Of a DNA stretch of 64,000 nucleotides, positions 36,479 to 48,495 are shown in pieces (the stretch's first letter is position 1; each line of letters begins with the position of its first letter). The position numbers and the translations under genes were made by a program. Under the pieces are notes generated by a model. That model saw only the letters and a list, made by a program, of their open reading frames with translations, made no database searches and was not told the origin of the DNA. The DNA comes from Ailurus styani (Eukaryota; Chordata; Mammalia; Carnivora; Ailuridae): the NCBI GenBank assembly GCA_002007465.1, contig LNAC01001864.1, positions 1 to 64,000 on the forward strand, in the 5' to 3' direction.

Positions 36479-37750
36479 AAAACACTGATGAAAGAAAGTG
36501 AAGATGACTCAAAGTAATGGAAAGCCATTCCATGCTCATGGATTGGAAGAACAAACATTGTTAAAATGTCTATATTACCCAAAGCATTCCACACATTTAA
36601 TCCAATTCTTATCAAAATACCAATAGCATTTTTCAGAGAGCTAGAACAATCCTAAAATTTGTATGGAACCACAAAAGACCCTGAGTAGACAAAGCTACCT
36701 TGAAAAAGAAAAGTAAAGCTGGAGGCACCACAATTCCAGACTTCAAGTTATATTACAAAGTTGTACTGATCAAGACAGTTGGTACTGGCTCAAAATAGAC
36801 ACGTAGATCAATGGAACAGAATAGAAAACCCAGAAATGAACCCATAACTACATATTAAATTAATCTTCAACAAAGCAAGAAAGAATATCCAACGGAAAAA
36901 AGATAGTATTCTCAACAAATGATGCTGGGGAAACTGGACAATAACATACAAAAGAATGACACTGGACCACTTTCTTACACCATACACAAAAGGACTAAAG
37001 GATTAGGATTAAAGACCTAAATGTGAGACATGAAACCATCAAAATACTAGAAGAGAACACAGGAAATAAACTCTTTGACATCAGCCACAGCAACCTCTTA
37101 ATAGGTATGTCTCCTGAAGCAAGAGACACAAAAGCAAAAATAAACTATAAACTATTGGGACATCAAAATAAAAAGCCTCTGTAGAGAAGGAAACAATCAA
37201 AAAAATAAAAGGTAATCTTCGGAATGGAAGAAGATATTTTCAAAAGACATATTTGGTGAGGGGTTTAGTATCCAAAATATATAAAGAACATCCAAAACTC
37301 AATACCCAGTTAACAAATGGGCAGAAGACATGAACAGATATTTTTCTAAGAAGATATCCAGATGGCCAAGGGACATATAAAAACATGCTCAACATCACTC
37401 ATCATCAGGGAAAGGCAAATCAAAACTATGAGATATCACTTCACATGTGTGAGAATGGCTAAAATTAACAACAGAGGAAACAAGAGGTATTGGCAGGATA
37501 AGGAGAAAGGGGAACACTCTTGCACTGTTGGTAGGAATGCAAACTGGTACAGCAACTCTTGAACACAATATGGAGGTTCCTTAGAAAGTTAAAGATAGAA
37601 CTATCTACTATTAAGCAATTGCACTACTAAGTATTTGCCCAAAGAATACAAAGATACTAATTGAAAGGGATATGTGCACCCAGATTTCAACCAATAGCCA
37701 AATTATGGAAAGAGTCCAAATGTCCATAGACTGTTGAATGGATAAAAAAG

Positions 37751-37753
<3 letters not shown>

Positions 37754-37801
<48 letters not shown>
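37754..37801 (+). repeat. CA dinucleotide microsatellite in L1 E
   Basis: About 24 perfect CA units lie directly after 'gataaaaaagata', the microsatellite-prone site of the L1 ORF2 end. Confidence 0.97.
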
Positions 37802-37806
<5 letters not shown>

Positions 37807-37900
37807 ATTACTCAGCCATGAAAAAGAATGAATTCCTGCCATTTGCAATGACAAGGATAGAACTAGAGAATATTATGCCAAATAAAATTAAGTCAGAGAG

Positions 37901-38086
37901 GTGTGCCTGGGTGGCTAAGTTGGTTAAACATATGCTTTCAGCTCAGGTCATAATCCCAGTTTCCTACGATTGAGCCCCACATTGGGCTCCCTGCTCAGCA
38001 GGGAGCCTGTTTCTCCCTCTCCCTCTGTTGTTCCCTCTGCTTGTGCTCTCTCTCTCAAATAAATAAATAAAATCTTTTTTAAAAAA
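37901..38086 (+). mobile_element. CAN-SINE, older subfamily
   Basis: The SINE body 'gtgcctgggtggctaagttg' to AAATAAATAAAATC splits the L1 E 3' region between 'agtcagag' and 'gacaaataccatatg'. No clean duplication is seen. Confidence 0.88.
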
Positions 38087-38391
38087 AGACAAATACCATA
38101 TGATTTCACTCATATGTAGAATTTAGGAAACAAAACAAATGATTATTGGGGGAGAAAAGAGAGGAAAACCAAGAAAGAGACTCTCAGCTATAGAGAACAA
38201 ATTGAGGGTTACCAATTTGGAGGTAGCTGGGAGAATGGGTTAAGCAGGTGATGGGGATTAAGGAGTCAACCTGTTATGAAGAGCACTGGGTGTTGTATGT
38301 AGGGCTGAATCAGGAAATTGTACATCTGAAGCTCATATTACACTGTATGTTAACTGGAAATTTTTTAAGACTTAAAAATAAAATATATTTG

Positions 38392-38583
38392 GAGCACCTG
38401 GGTGGCTGAGTTGTTAAGTGTCTACCTTTGGCTCATGTCATGATCCCAGAGTCCTGGGATCGAGCCCCACATTGAGCTCCCTGCTTGGCTTCTCCCTCTC
38501 CCACTCCCCCTGCTTGTGTTCCTTCTTTCACTCTCACTCGCTCTCTATCAAATACATAAATAAATAAAATCTTTAAAATAAAT
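38392..38583 (+). mobile_element. CAN-SINE at the 3' edge of L1 E
   Basis: Flanked by aaataaaatatatttg at 38376-38391 and 38584-38599. Its target overlaps the 3' duplication of L1 E. Confidence 0.95.
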
Positions 38584-38877
38584 AAATAAAATATATTTGA
38601 AAACTCTAATTAATTGAAATTTTATTAAATAAATATTTGGCCTAGAAATGTCTTTTGGAATGTTTAAATTTTATGTCCATTTTTCATAGCATCTTTTTGC
38701 TTTTAATAGCTAATATGATAATTTAGAAAATAGCTTTATTTTTTAAAGTACAGCTATTAACTATTATTAATATCAAAAATATATTACAAAACATTTAAAT
38801 ATATCTTTGATTTCTATCCTACAATAATAAGGTTTTTGAGGTATTCTACCATTTTCAGACAGTAAAATTGAACTAAC

Positions 38878-38967
38878 CTCAGTATTTTTCAACTTTTGTA
38901 GTTCATTTTGCAGCCCCAATTTCTCCTGTAATAATACTTGAAAATCACTTTCCATTTGTTTGTATTT
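38878..38967 (-). CDS. CCDC7: CCDC7 coiled-coil exon (90 bp)
   Basis: This 30-codon, phase 0-0 exon lies between the acceptor 'ttcttttag' and the donor ACTGAG|gttagt. It encodes KYKQMESDFQVLLQEKLGLQ followed by NELQKLKNTE, a clear heptad-repeat coiled coil with Leu at core positions. The nominal ORF running past it (to 38773) simply reads on into the intron. A 418-bp intron separates it from the microexon. The EKLxLxNELQKLK core is the part I recognise best from CCDC7. Confidence 0.87.
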
Positions 38968-39385
38968 CTAAAAGAAAAATACTATAATTTTAGTAATAAT
39001 GAAAAGCATACTTTTCAATATAGAGAAATTATTGGGGCACTTATTAAAGACTTCATTAACTCATGAAAATAATGAACCATTTGTATTAATCTGTATTATG
39101 AATGATAATTGGGGCTGAAAGAAGCAAACTACAAGTAACAATGAATAGAAATTTAGAAGACTATGGGGTATTAGAGTTCAATAGTTCGGAAGTGAAGTGG
39201 TTTTGAGTGATAATAAAGTCTAGTAAAATCAAAAAAGACAAAGCTTTCCAGCTCACATATGCATAGAAATTTCTTGAATAAACTGAGGAAGTACTGAATC
39301 TTTAAGGTTATGCATCCTGACAATTTCTAAAGTCTAACATTATCAAGGGCAAAGTGCAATTTCAAACTGAGAGTGTTATACTTAC

Positions 39386-39416
39386 AGCCTCTAATAAATC
39401 TTGATTAGTCATAGCT
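39386..39416 (-). CDS. CCDC7: CCDC7 microexon (31 bp)
   Basis: This tiny exon follows the acceptor 'gtttttcag' and ends at the donor GGCT|gtaagt. Its first base completes the split Arg codon of the upstream exon; the remaining ten codons read AMTNQDLLEA, so the junction peptide is LERAMTNQDLLEA. It is far below normal ORF-finder thresholds. Support comes from near-consensus splice sites, exact phase agreement on both sides, and close similarity in spacing to the remembered human CCDC7 peptide. An in-frame ATG is present, but nothing suggests it is a start codon. Confidence 0.83.
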
Positions 39417-39823
39417 CTGAAAAACAAAACAAAAATACCTATAATGTATTATCCTTTTACATTTATATTTTCACTTATGTAACATACTTATATATTTTCT
39501 TTGAAAAAACATTAAGATAATACAAACAAGGTTAAGGTACTCTCTGACTACCATTCCAAAAATCCAATTCTCTCTCTAGAGATATTATCAGATTGTTGTG
39601 TATTTTTTCAGAACTTGTTTGATGCATTCATAAAATGCTACCTATTTGATTCTATAATTTTTGTTAGTGGGTTAGGTGACTGTTTTCTTTTTGCACATAA
39701 ATTACATCAATGCATATATTATCCTAAATTTATTTTCACTTAACACAATGCCTGAGATCTATTTATATTAGTAAACACAGACATATTTCACTCCTTTAAG
39801 TACCTCTTCTTCTTATTCCATAG
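39417..39823. other. CCDC7 intron, possibly old LINE
   Basis: The stretch 'tttattttcacttaacacaa' is reminiscent of an old L1M 3' region, but I cannot be sure. The adjoining 39386-39416 is the microexon. Confidence 0.35.
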
Positions 39824-39986
39824 CAGGATTTAGCAAACTTTTTCAATTAAGAGCCAGGAAATATTTCAGACTTTGTAGGCCAGATGATCGGTCAACTACC
39901 CCAACTCTGCAAAAGCAACTATAGATGATAGGTAAATGAATGGGGCTGGCTAGCTTTGACTCATGGCTGTAGTTTGCTGAACACTG
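39824..39986 (+). mobile_element. hAT-like nonautonomous DNA transposon (MER-type)
   Basis: It begins CAGGATTTAGCAAAC and ends GTTTGCTGAACACTG, imperfect terminal inverted repeats of about 15 bp with the CAG...CTG ends expected of hAT elements. It shares internal text with 26043-26200. The exact family is not named. Confidence 0.7.
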
Positions 39987-41330
39987 TTCAAAGTTATGGG
40001 TAAACTATAGATTTTTTTGATAACTGAATTTATTATAATCCAAAATTTTTAAGCTTTAAGATACAATTAACATACCATCCAACTCATTTAAAGTGTACAG
40101 CTCAATGGATTTTAATATATTCACCAAGTTGAGCATCTGTTTTTATTATTTAATTTTAGAACATTTTAATGACCTCAAAAAGAAGCCCTGTACCCATGAA
40201 CAGTCACTCGCCATTCTTTCCAGGACTGCCTCAACACTAGCAGACACTAATCTACTTTCTGTCTCTAGAGATTTGACTATTCTGGAAATTTCATTTAAAT
40301 AAAAATATATAAATAAAAATATATAATATGTGGTCTTTTGAAACTGGTTTCTTACACTTAATGCATAATGTTTTCAAGGTTCATCCATGTTGTAGCATGT
40401 ATCAGTGTTGTGTTCCTTTTTATTGCCAATTATTATTCCATTGTATAGGTGTATATATTTTATTTATCCATTCATCAGTTTATGGGCATTTCTATTGTTT
40501 CCACTTTGGGGCTATTATGAATAATGCTACTATGACTATCCATGTACAATTTTGGCTCATATATGTTTTCACTCAGGTATAAACCTAGGAGTAGAAATTC
40601 TGGGTCATATGTTGACTTTGTATTTAACATTTTGAAGAACTGACAAACTGGTTTCCATAGCAGACACACCACTTCAATTCCGCCAGCAATGTGTGAGGAT
40701 CCCAATTCCTCCACATCTTTGCCAACAATTGTTATTGTCATCTTTTTTTTCTTATACTCATCCTTAGTGGTGTGAAGTGGTCTATCACTGCAGTTTTGAT
40801 TTGAAAGTCCCTAATGACAATGATGCTGGACATCATTTCATATGCTTATTGACCACTGGTATATCTTGCTTCAGAAAATGTATATTCGGATTATTTGCCC
40901 ATTTTTAATTTGGGTTATTTATCTTCTTCTTATTGAGGCATAAGGGTTCTTTATATATTCTGGATACAAGTCCCTTACCAAATATATGATTTGTAAATAG
41001 TTTTTGCATTCTGAGTTACCTTGTCACACTCTTGATGTATCATTTGCAGTACAAAATTTTTAATTTTATGAAAGTCAACTTATCTATTTTTTCTTTTATT
41101 TGTTGTGCTTTTGGTGTCCTGTTTAAGGAGCCATTACCTTACTCCAGGCCACAAAGATTTATTCCTATGTTTCTTCTAAAAGGTTTATACTTTTAGCTCT
41201 TAAATCTATGCCTTCAGTGATTTTTGAGTTAGTTCTAGTGGGTGGCATAAAGAAAGGATGCAACTTTAATCTTTTGCATACAGATATCCAGGTGTCCAAG
41301 TATCAGTTATCAAAAAGACTATTCTTTCCA

Positions 41331-41947
41331 CAGATGATATATCCAATAAAAGGTTAATATCCAAAATATATAAAGAATTTATAGAAGTCAACACTAAAAA
41401 AACCAAAGTCTGATTTTTAAATGGGCAAAGGACATGAATAAACATTCTCCCAAAGACAAACACCTGGCAAACAGACAAATGAAAAGATACTCAACATCAC
41501 TAACCATTGGGGAAATACAAATCAAAACTATGGTAAGATATCACCTCCCACCTCCTATATGACTAAAATCAAAAACGCAAGAAATAACAAGGACTGATGA
41601 GAACACAGAGAAAAAGAAACCCTTGTGCACTTCTGGTGAGAATGCAAACTGGCACAGTCATTTGGAAAATAGTATGGAGGTTCCTCAAAAAATTAAACAT
41701 AGAACTACCTTACAAATCCAGTAATCACACTACTGAGAATTTAACCAAAGAATAAAAAAACACTAATTCAAAAGGAAAGATACACCCTTACGTTTATTGA
41801 AGCATTATTTACAATAACCAAACTGTGGAAGCAACCAAAGTGTCCATGAATGATGAATTGATAAAGAAGATAGATAGATATAGATGATATAAATATAGAT
41901 AGATGATAGATAAATGATAGAGAGATAATAGATGATGATAGATAGAT

Positions 41948-42002
<55 letters not shown>

Positions 42003-42405
42003 GATAGATAGATAGACAGATACACACATTCAATGGAATAGTATTCAGCCATATGAAGAATAAAATGTTGCCATTTGCAACAACATGGATCTAGAGGGAA
42101 CAATGCTAACTGAAATATGTCAGAGAAAGACAAGATATCAACGATTTCATTCATATGTGGAATTTAAGAAAACAAATGAACAAAGGGAAAAAAAAGAGAC
42201 AAACCAAGAAACAGTCTCCTAAATATAGAGAACAAACTGGTGGTTACCAGAGGAACAGTGGGTGGGTGGATGATGAAATAGATAAAGGGGATTAAGAATA
42301 CACCAGGTAATATATAGAATTTGTTGAATCATACTGTAGACCTCTGAAACTAATATGAGACTATTTTAATTATACTTGAATAAAAAATAAAAACACTTTT
42401 TTTTA
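41331..42405 (+). mobile_element. L1 'H': L1 ORF2 end and 3' UTR inside L1 G, opposite strand
   Basis: It starts in ORF2 ('gttaatatccaaaatatata') and ends 'gaaactaatatgagac', then an A-rich tail. Host text before ('aagactattctttcc') and after ('aatactattattttctctac') suggests a diverged duplication around ACTATT. It contains the GATA tract. Confidence 0.82.
41868..42020 (+). repeat. GATA microsatellite in L1 H
   Basis: An imperfect array of GATA units with ATAGATGATA interruptions, expanding at the same ORF2 position as the CA repeats in other L1s. Translations rich in YLSI in the reverse frames are its shadow. Confidence 0.97.
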
Positions 42406-42991
42406 AAAAATACTATTATTTTCTCTACTGAATTGTGTTGGCCTCCCTGTTAAAAATCAATTGACCATAAATATTAGGGTTTATTTCTAGACATTCAATT
42501 TTATTCCATTGATGTATGTAGGACTAACCTTATGCTACTGCATTCTCTTGATTACTAGAGGATTGGATTAAGTTTTAAAGTTAGTTAAATGTAAAAAAAT
42601 AATAAAAATAATAACAAAATTAAACATGAGCCCCCCAACTTTATTCTTCTTAATATTTCTTTGGCTATTCTGGATTCCTTGCATTTCTATATGAATTTCA
42701 GGATCAGCTTGTCAGTTCACCAAAAAGAAAGTTGAGATTTTGACAGTGATTGCATTGAATCTATAGCTCAATTTGAGGAGCACTGCCATTTTAAGATTAT
42801 TAAATCTAACAGCCCATGAAAATGGAATGTGTACCCATTTGATTAGGTCTTCTTTAAGTTCTTTAAACGTTTTGCCGTCTTCAGTGCAACAGAAGTCTTA
42901 CACATCTTTTGTTAAATTATTTCTTGTTGTCTGTCATATTACTTTAAAAGGAATTGTTTTATTTCATTTGTGGAATGTTCATGACTAGTGT

Positions 42992-43430
42992 ACTAGTTTC
43001 CTAAGGCTGCTGTTACAAAGTATCACAATCTGGGTAACTTAAAACAACAAAAATTTATGTTCTTACAGTTCTGGAGACGATAAATCTAATATTAAGTTGT
43101 TAGGGCCATACTACCTCTGAAACTTCGAAAGGAGAATCCCTGTTTTCTTCTTCTCGCATCTAGTAATGCCTGGTACTCTTAGGATTGTAGTAGCATAAAT
43201 CCAATCTCTGCCTCCATAACTTATTCCCTCTTTGTATACTGTCTTCTCCAATTATTACAAGGATATCAGTCATATTGGAATAAGGGCCAATCCTGCCCCA
43301 CTGTGACTTCATCTTAACTAATTACATCTACAATGATCCTATTTGAAAAAAATTTCTTTATGAGATACCAGGAGTTAGAGCTTCAACATAACTCTTTGGG
43401 GGACACATTTCAACCTGTAACAGTTAGTGT
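42992..43430 (-). mobile_element. MaLR-type solo LTR inside L1 G
   Basis: Reverse LTR: 'agtttcctaaggctgctgtt', 'tatgttcttacagttctgga', 'tctttatgagataccagg', 'gacacatttcaacctgtaac'. Read on the minus strand it starts TGTTAC and ends GTACA. It belongs to the same class as the pair at 11.1-12.05 kb. Confidence 0.7.
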
Positions 43431-45779
43431 ATAGAAACAATTGATTTTTATTTATAAACCTTGTAGGCTGCAAATGCAAATTCACTTTATTTCTTCATAT
43501 AGATTTTAGTGGATCCCTTAAGATTTCCTATATACAAGATCATGACAACTACAAAAAGAGGTAGTTTTACTTCTTCCTATCCCAATATGAACACCGTTCA
43601 TTCCTTTTCTTCTCTAATTGCCCTGCCTAGAACCTGCACTACAATGATGAATAGATGTGGTAGGAATGTCCTGTTTTCTTCTTGACCTTAGAATGTATTA
43701 AATCTTTCACCATTAAGCATACTGTTACCTATGGGTTTTCATAGATAGCCTTTATCAGATTAAGGAAATTCCCTTCTGTTCCTAATTTGTGAAGTATTTT
43801 TATCATGAAATGCTTGGATTTTGTCAAACGCTTTTACTTTGTCTAGTAAGCTGATCATGGGATATTTTTTGTCCTTCTTTCAATTAGTCCTGGGTATTAT
43901 ATTAATTGATATTGCATTTTAAACCAACCTTGCATTCCTAGGATAATTTCACTTGCTTGTGGTGTATAACCTAGTTTATATATTGCTAGATTCAATTTGC
44001 TACTATTTTGCTGAAAATTTTGGCATTCATATTCATATTAGTCTATAATTTTCTTGCCGTTATTTTTGTCTGATTTTTATATTAGAATAATACTAACCTC
44101 ATGGAATGAGTTGAAAAGTGCTAACTCCTCTTCTACATTTTGGAAAAGTTTGTGAAAGGATGATATTAATTCCTCTTTAAGTATTTTATAGAATTCACCA
44201 GTTAAGCCCTACAGCCTGAGCACTTCTTGGTAGAAGCTATATTAAGTACTAATTAACTTTTTTTTGAATAATGATATTTGAATTTAATGTAGCATTTTCT
44301 TTTTTTTTAATTTGTTTTTATTATTATTATTTGCCCCAGGGGTACAGGTCTGTGAATCATCAGGCTTCCGCCTTTCACAGCATTCACCATAGGACAAACC
44401 CTCCCCAATGTCCATAACCCATCCACCCTATCCCTACCCTCCCATCCCCAGCAACCTTCAGTTTGTTTTGTGAGGTTAGGAGTCTTTTATGGTTTGTCTC
44501 TCCCCATCCCATCTTGTTTCATTATTCCCCCCCCCACCCCACACAACCTCCCACCCTGCCCCTCAAGTTCCTCATATCAGAGAGATATGATAATTGTCTT
44601 TCTCTGATTGACTTATTTCGCTTAGCATAATACCCTCTAGTTCCATACACGTCGTTGCAAATGGCAAGATTTCGTTTCTTTTGATAGCTGCATAGTATTC
44701 CATTGTATATATATACCACCTCTTCTTTATCCATTCATCTGTGGATGGACATCTAGGTTCTTTCCAAAGTTTGGCTATTGTGGACATGGCTGCTATAAAC
44801 ATTCGAGGGCATGTGCCCCTGAGGATCACTACCTTTGTATCTACGGCAAATACCCAGTAGTGTGATTGCTGGGTCGTAGGGTAGCTCTATTTTCAACTTT
44901 TTGAGGAACCTCCACACTGTTTTCCAGAGTGGCTGCAGCAGCTTGCATTCCCACCAACAGTGTAGGAGGGTTCCCCTTTGTCCGCATCCTCACCAACATC
45001 TGTCGTTTCCTGACTTGTGGATTTTAGCCATTCTGACTGGTGTGAGGCGGTATCTCACTGTGGTTTTAATTTGTATTTCTCTGAAGCCGAGTGATGTTGA
45101 GCACTTTCTCATGTGTCTGTTGGCCATTTGGATGTCTTCTTTGGAGAAATGTCTGTTCATGTCTTCTGCCCATTTCTTGACTGGGTTATTTGTTTTATGG
45201 GCGTTGAGTTGGAGAAGCTCTTTATAGATTTTGGATACAAGCCCTTTATCTGATATGTCATTTGCAAATATCTTCTCCCACTGTGTCAGTTGTCTTTTGG
45301 TTTTGTTGATTGTTTCCTTTGCTGTGCAAAAGCTTTTAATCTTGATGGATTCCCAATAGTTCATTTTTGCCCTTGCTTCCCTTGCCTTTGGTGATGTTCC
45401 TAGGAAGAAGTTGCTATGGTTGAGGTCGAAGAGGTTGCTGCCTGTGTTCTCCTCAAGGATTTTGATGGATTCCTTTCTCACTTTTGGACTTTTATCCATT
45501 TTGAGTCTATTTTTGTGTGTGCTGTAAGGAAATGTTCCAGTTTCATTTTTCTGCATGTGGCTGTCCAGTTTTCCCAACACCATTTGTTGAAGAGACTGTC
45601 TTTATCCCACTGGACATTCTTGCCTGCTTTTTCAAAGATTAGTTGACCATAGAGCTGAGGGTCCATTTTTGGGCTCTCTATTCTATCCCACTGATCTATG
45701 TGTTTGTTTTTGTGCCAGTACCATACTGTCTTGATGATGACAGCTTTGTAATAGAGCTTGAAGTCTGGAATTCTGATGC

Positions 45780-45816
45780 NNNNNNNNNNNNNNNNNNNNN
45801 NNNNNNNNNNNNNNNN
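45780..45816. other. Assembly gap (37 N) in L1 B
   Basis: The gap lies at the A-rich codons of ORF2 (poly-T on this strand), a typical place for local assembly to fail. Confidence 0.97.
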
Positions 45817-46307
45817 TTTTTTTTTTCAACATTCCTTTGGCTATTCGGGGTCTTTTCTGGTTCCATATAAATTTTAGGATTATTTGTTCCATTTCTTTGA
45901 AATAAATTGCTGGTATTTTGATGGGGATTGCGTGCATTAAATGTGTAGATTGCTCTAACATAGACATTTTCACAATATTTGTTCTTCCAATCTATGAGCA
46001 TGGAATGTTTTTCCACTTCTTTGTGTCTTCCTCAATTTCTTTCATGAGTACTTTATAGTTTTCTGAATACAGATTCTTTGCCTCTTTGGTTAGGTTTATT
46101 CCTAGGTATCTTATGGTTTTGGGTGCAATTGTAAATGGGATTGACTCTTTAATTTCTCTTTCTTCTGTTTTGTTGTTGGTATATAGAAATGCAACTGATT
46201 TCTGTGCATTGATTTTATATCCTGACACTTGACTGAATTCCTGTATGAGTGCTAGCAGTTTTGGAGTGGAGTCCTTTGGGTTTTNCTTCGGTTTTCCACA
46301 TAAAGTA

Positions 46308-48014
46308 TCATATCATCTGCAAAGAGTGAGAGGTTGACTTCTTCCTTGCCGANGGGATGCCTTTTATTCCTTTTTGTTGTCTGAATGCTGAGGCTAGGAC
46401 TTCTAGTACTATGTTGAATAGCAGTGGTGATAGTGGACAGCCTTGCCGTGTTCCTGTGTTTAGGGGGAAAGCTCTCAGTTTTTCTCCATTGAGAATGATA
46501 TTTGCTCTCGGTTTTTCATAGATGGCTTTGATGATATTGAGGTATGTACCCTCTATGCCTACACTGTGTAGAGTTTTGATTAAGAAAGGGTGCTGTACTT
46601 TGTCAAATGCTTTTTCAGCATCTATTGAGAGGATCATATGGTTCTTGTTCTTTCTTTTATTAATGTCTTGTATCACATTGATTGATTTGCGAATGTTAAA
46701 CCAACCTTGCATCCCAGGAATAAATCCCACTTGGTCGTGGTGAATAATCCTTTTAATATGCTGTTGGATCCTACTGGCTAGTATTTTGTTGAGGATTTTT
46801 GCATCCGTATTCATCAAAGATATTGGTCTGTAATTCTCCTTCTTGATGGGGTCTTTGCCTGGTTTGGGGATCAAGGTAATGCTGGCCTCATAAAAGGAGT
46901 TTGGAAGTTTTCCTTCCAATTCTATTTTTTGGAACAGTTTCAGGAGAATAGGTATTAATTCTTCTTTAAATGTTTGGTAGAATTCCCCTGGGAAGCCGTC
47001 TGGCCCTGGGCTCTTGTTCGTTGGGAGATTTTTGATGACTGCTTCAATCTCCTTACTGGTGATGGGTCTATTCAGGTCTTCAGTTTCTTCCTGGTTCAGT
47101 TTTGGTAGTTTATATTTCTCTAAGAATGCATCCATTTCTTCCAGATTGTCAAATTTGCTGGTGTAGAGTTGCTCATAATATGTTCTTAGAATTGTTTGTA
47201 TTTCTTTGGTGTTGGTTGTGATCTCTCCTCTTTCATTCATGATTTTATTAATTTGAGTCCTTTCTCTTTTCTTTTGGATAAGTCTGGCCAGGGGTTTATC
47301 AATCTTATTAATTCTTTCAAAGAACCAGCTCCTAGTTTCGTTGATTTGTTCCACTGTTCTTTTGGTTTCTATTTCATTGATTTCTGCTCTGATCTTTATG
47401 ATTTCTCTTCTCCTGTTGGGTGTAGCCTTTCTTTGCTGTTCTTTCTCTAGCTTTTGTAGGTGTAGAGTTAGGTTGTGTACTTGAGACCTTTCTTGTTTCT
47501 TGAGAAAGGCTTGTATTGCTATATACTTTCCTCTTAGGACTGCTTTTGCTGTGTCCCAAAGATTTTGAACAGTTGTGTTTTCATTTTCATTTGTTTCCAT
47601 GAATTTTTTTAATTCTTCTTTAATTTCCTGGTTGACCCATTCATTCTTGAGTAGGGTGTTCTTCAGCCTCCATGTATTTGAGGTCTTTCCAACTTTCCTT
47701 TTGTGGTTGAGTTCTAGTTTCAGAGCATTATGGTCTGAAAATATGCAGGGAATGATCCCAATCTTTTGGTACCTGTTGAGACCTGATTTGTGACCCAGAA
47801 TATGGTCTATTCTGGAGAATGTTCCATGTGCACTGGAGAAGAATGTGTTTTCTGTTGTTTTGGGATGGAATGTTCTGAATTTACCTGTGATGTCCAACTG
47901 GACCAGGGTGTCATTTAAAGCCTTTATTTCCTTGTTGATCTTTTGCTTTGATGATCTGTCCATTTCAGTAAGGGGGGTGTTCAAGTCCCCTACNGAATAT
48001 TGTATTATTGTCAA
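46308..48014 (-). pseudogene. L1 B ORF2, N-terminal/central part open for 568 codons
   Basis: It covers most of the endonuclease ([37 protein letters not shown]) and the reverse transcriptase up to [16 protein letters not shown]. The frame is lost at the ambiguous base 46353 just before the FADD box; downstream frames (46228-45992, 45583-44990) carry the rest with the Cys-rich end. The breaks coincide with N positions and with a deletion plus small insertion near 45930-45970, so some are assembly damage. Confidence 0.88.
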
Positions 48015-48495
48015 TGTGTTTCTTTGATTTTGGTATTAATTGGTTTATATAATTGACTGCTCCCATGTTAGGGGCATAGGTATTTATGTTTGTTAGATCT
48101 TCTTGTTGGACAGATCCTTTTAGTATGATATAGTGTCCTTCTTCATCTCTTATGATATTCTTTGCCTTAAAGTCTAGTTTATCTGATATAAGGATTGCCA
48201 CTCCAGCTTTCTTTTGCTGTCCATTGGCATGGTAAATTGTTTTCCATCCCCTCACTTTAAATCTGGAGGTGTCTTTGCGTGTAAGATGAGTTTCTTGTAG
48301 ACAGCATATCGATGGGTCTTGTTTTTTTATCCATTCTGATACCCTGTGTTTTTAGTTGGGACATTTAGTCCATTTACATTCAGAATACTTATTGAGAGAT
48401 ATGAATTTAGAGCCATTGTATTGCCTGTAAGGTGACTGTTATTGTATATTGTGTTTCTTCCTTTCTGGTCTATGTTTCTTTTAGGTTCTCTTTGC

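Larger units (their letters stand above)
33757..37890 (+). pseudogene. L1 E ORF2 (decayed, interrupted)
   Basis: Endonuclease, reverse transcriptase and C-terminal text can be followed, with frames broken throughout. Surviving pieces include 34137-34457 (endonuclease end) and 37362-37562 (C-terminal). The catalytic motif survives as degraded sequence near 36018-36040 ('gcagacgacatgatgctcta'). Confidence 0.8.
29040..38382 (+). mobile_element. L1 'E': old full-length L1 with many nested insertions
   Basis: The 5' end ('gaggtgagagagaagatggg') and 3' end are bounded by atatatttga at 29030-29039 and, past the SINE at its edge, 38591-38600. Its own sequence is 5' UTR (29040-31143), ORF1 (31144-32070), ORF2 (to about 37890) and 3' UTR (38090-38375). 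Inside it lie two LTRs, a younger L1 with its own passengers, three or more SINEs and two simple repeats. It is antisense to CCDC7. Confidence 0.85.

Noticed and set aside
41768..42154. Overlapping reverse ORFs rich in Tyr-Leu-Ser-Ile repeats
   Set aside because: They are translation of a GATA microsatellite plus L1 text.
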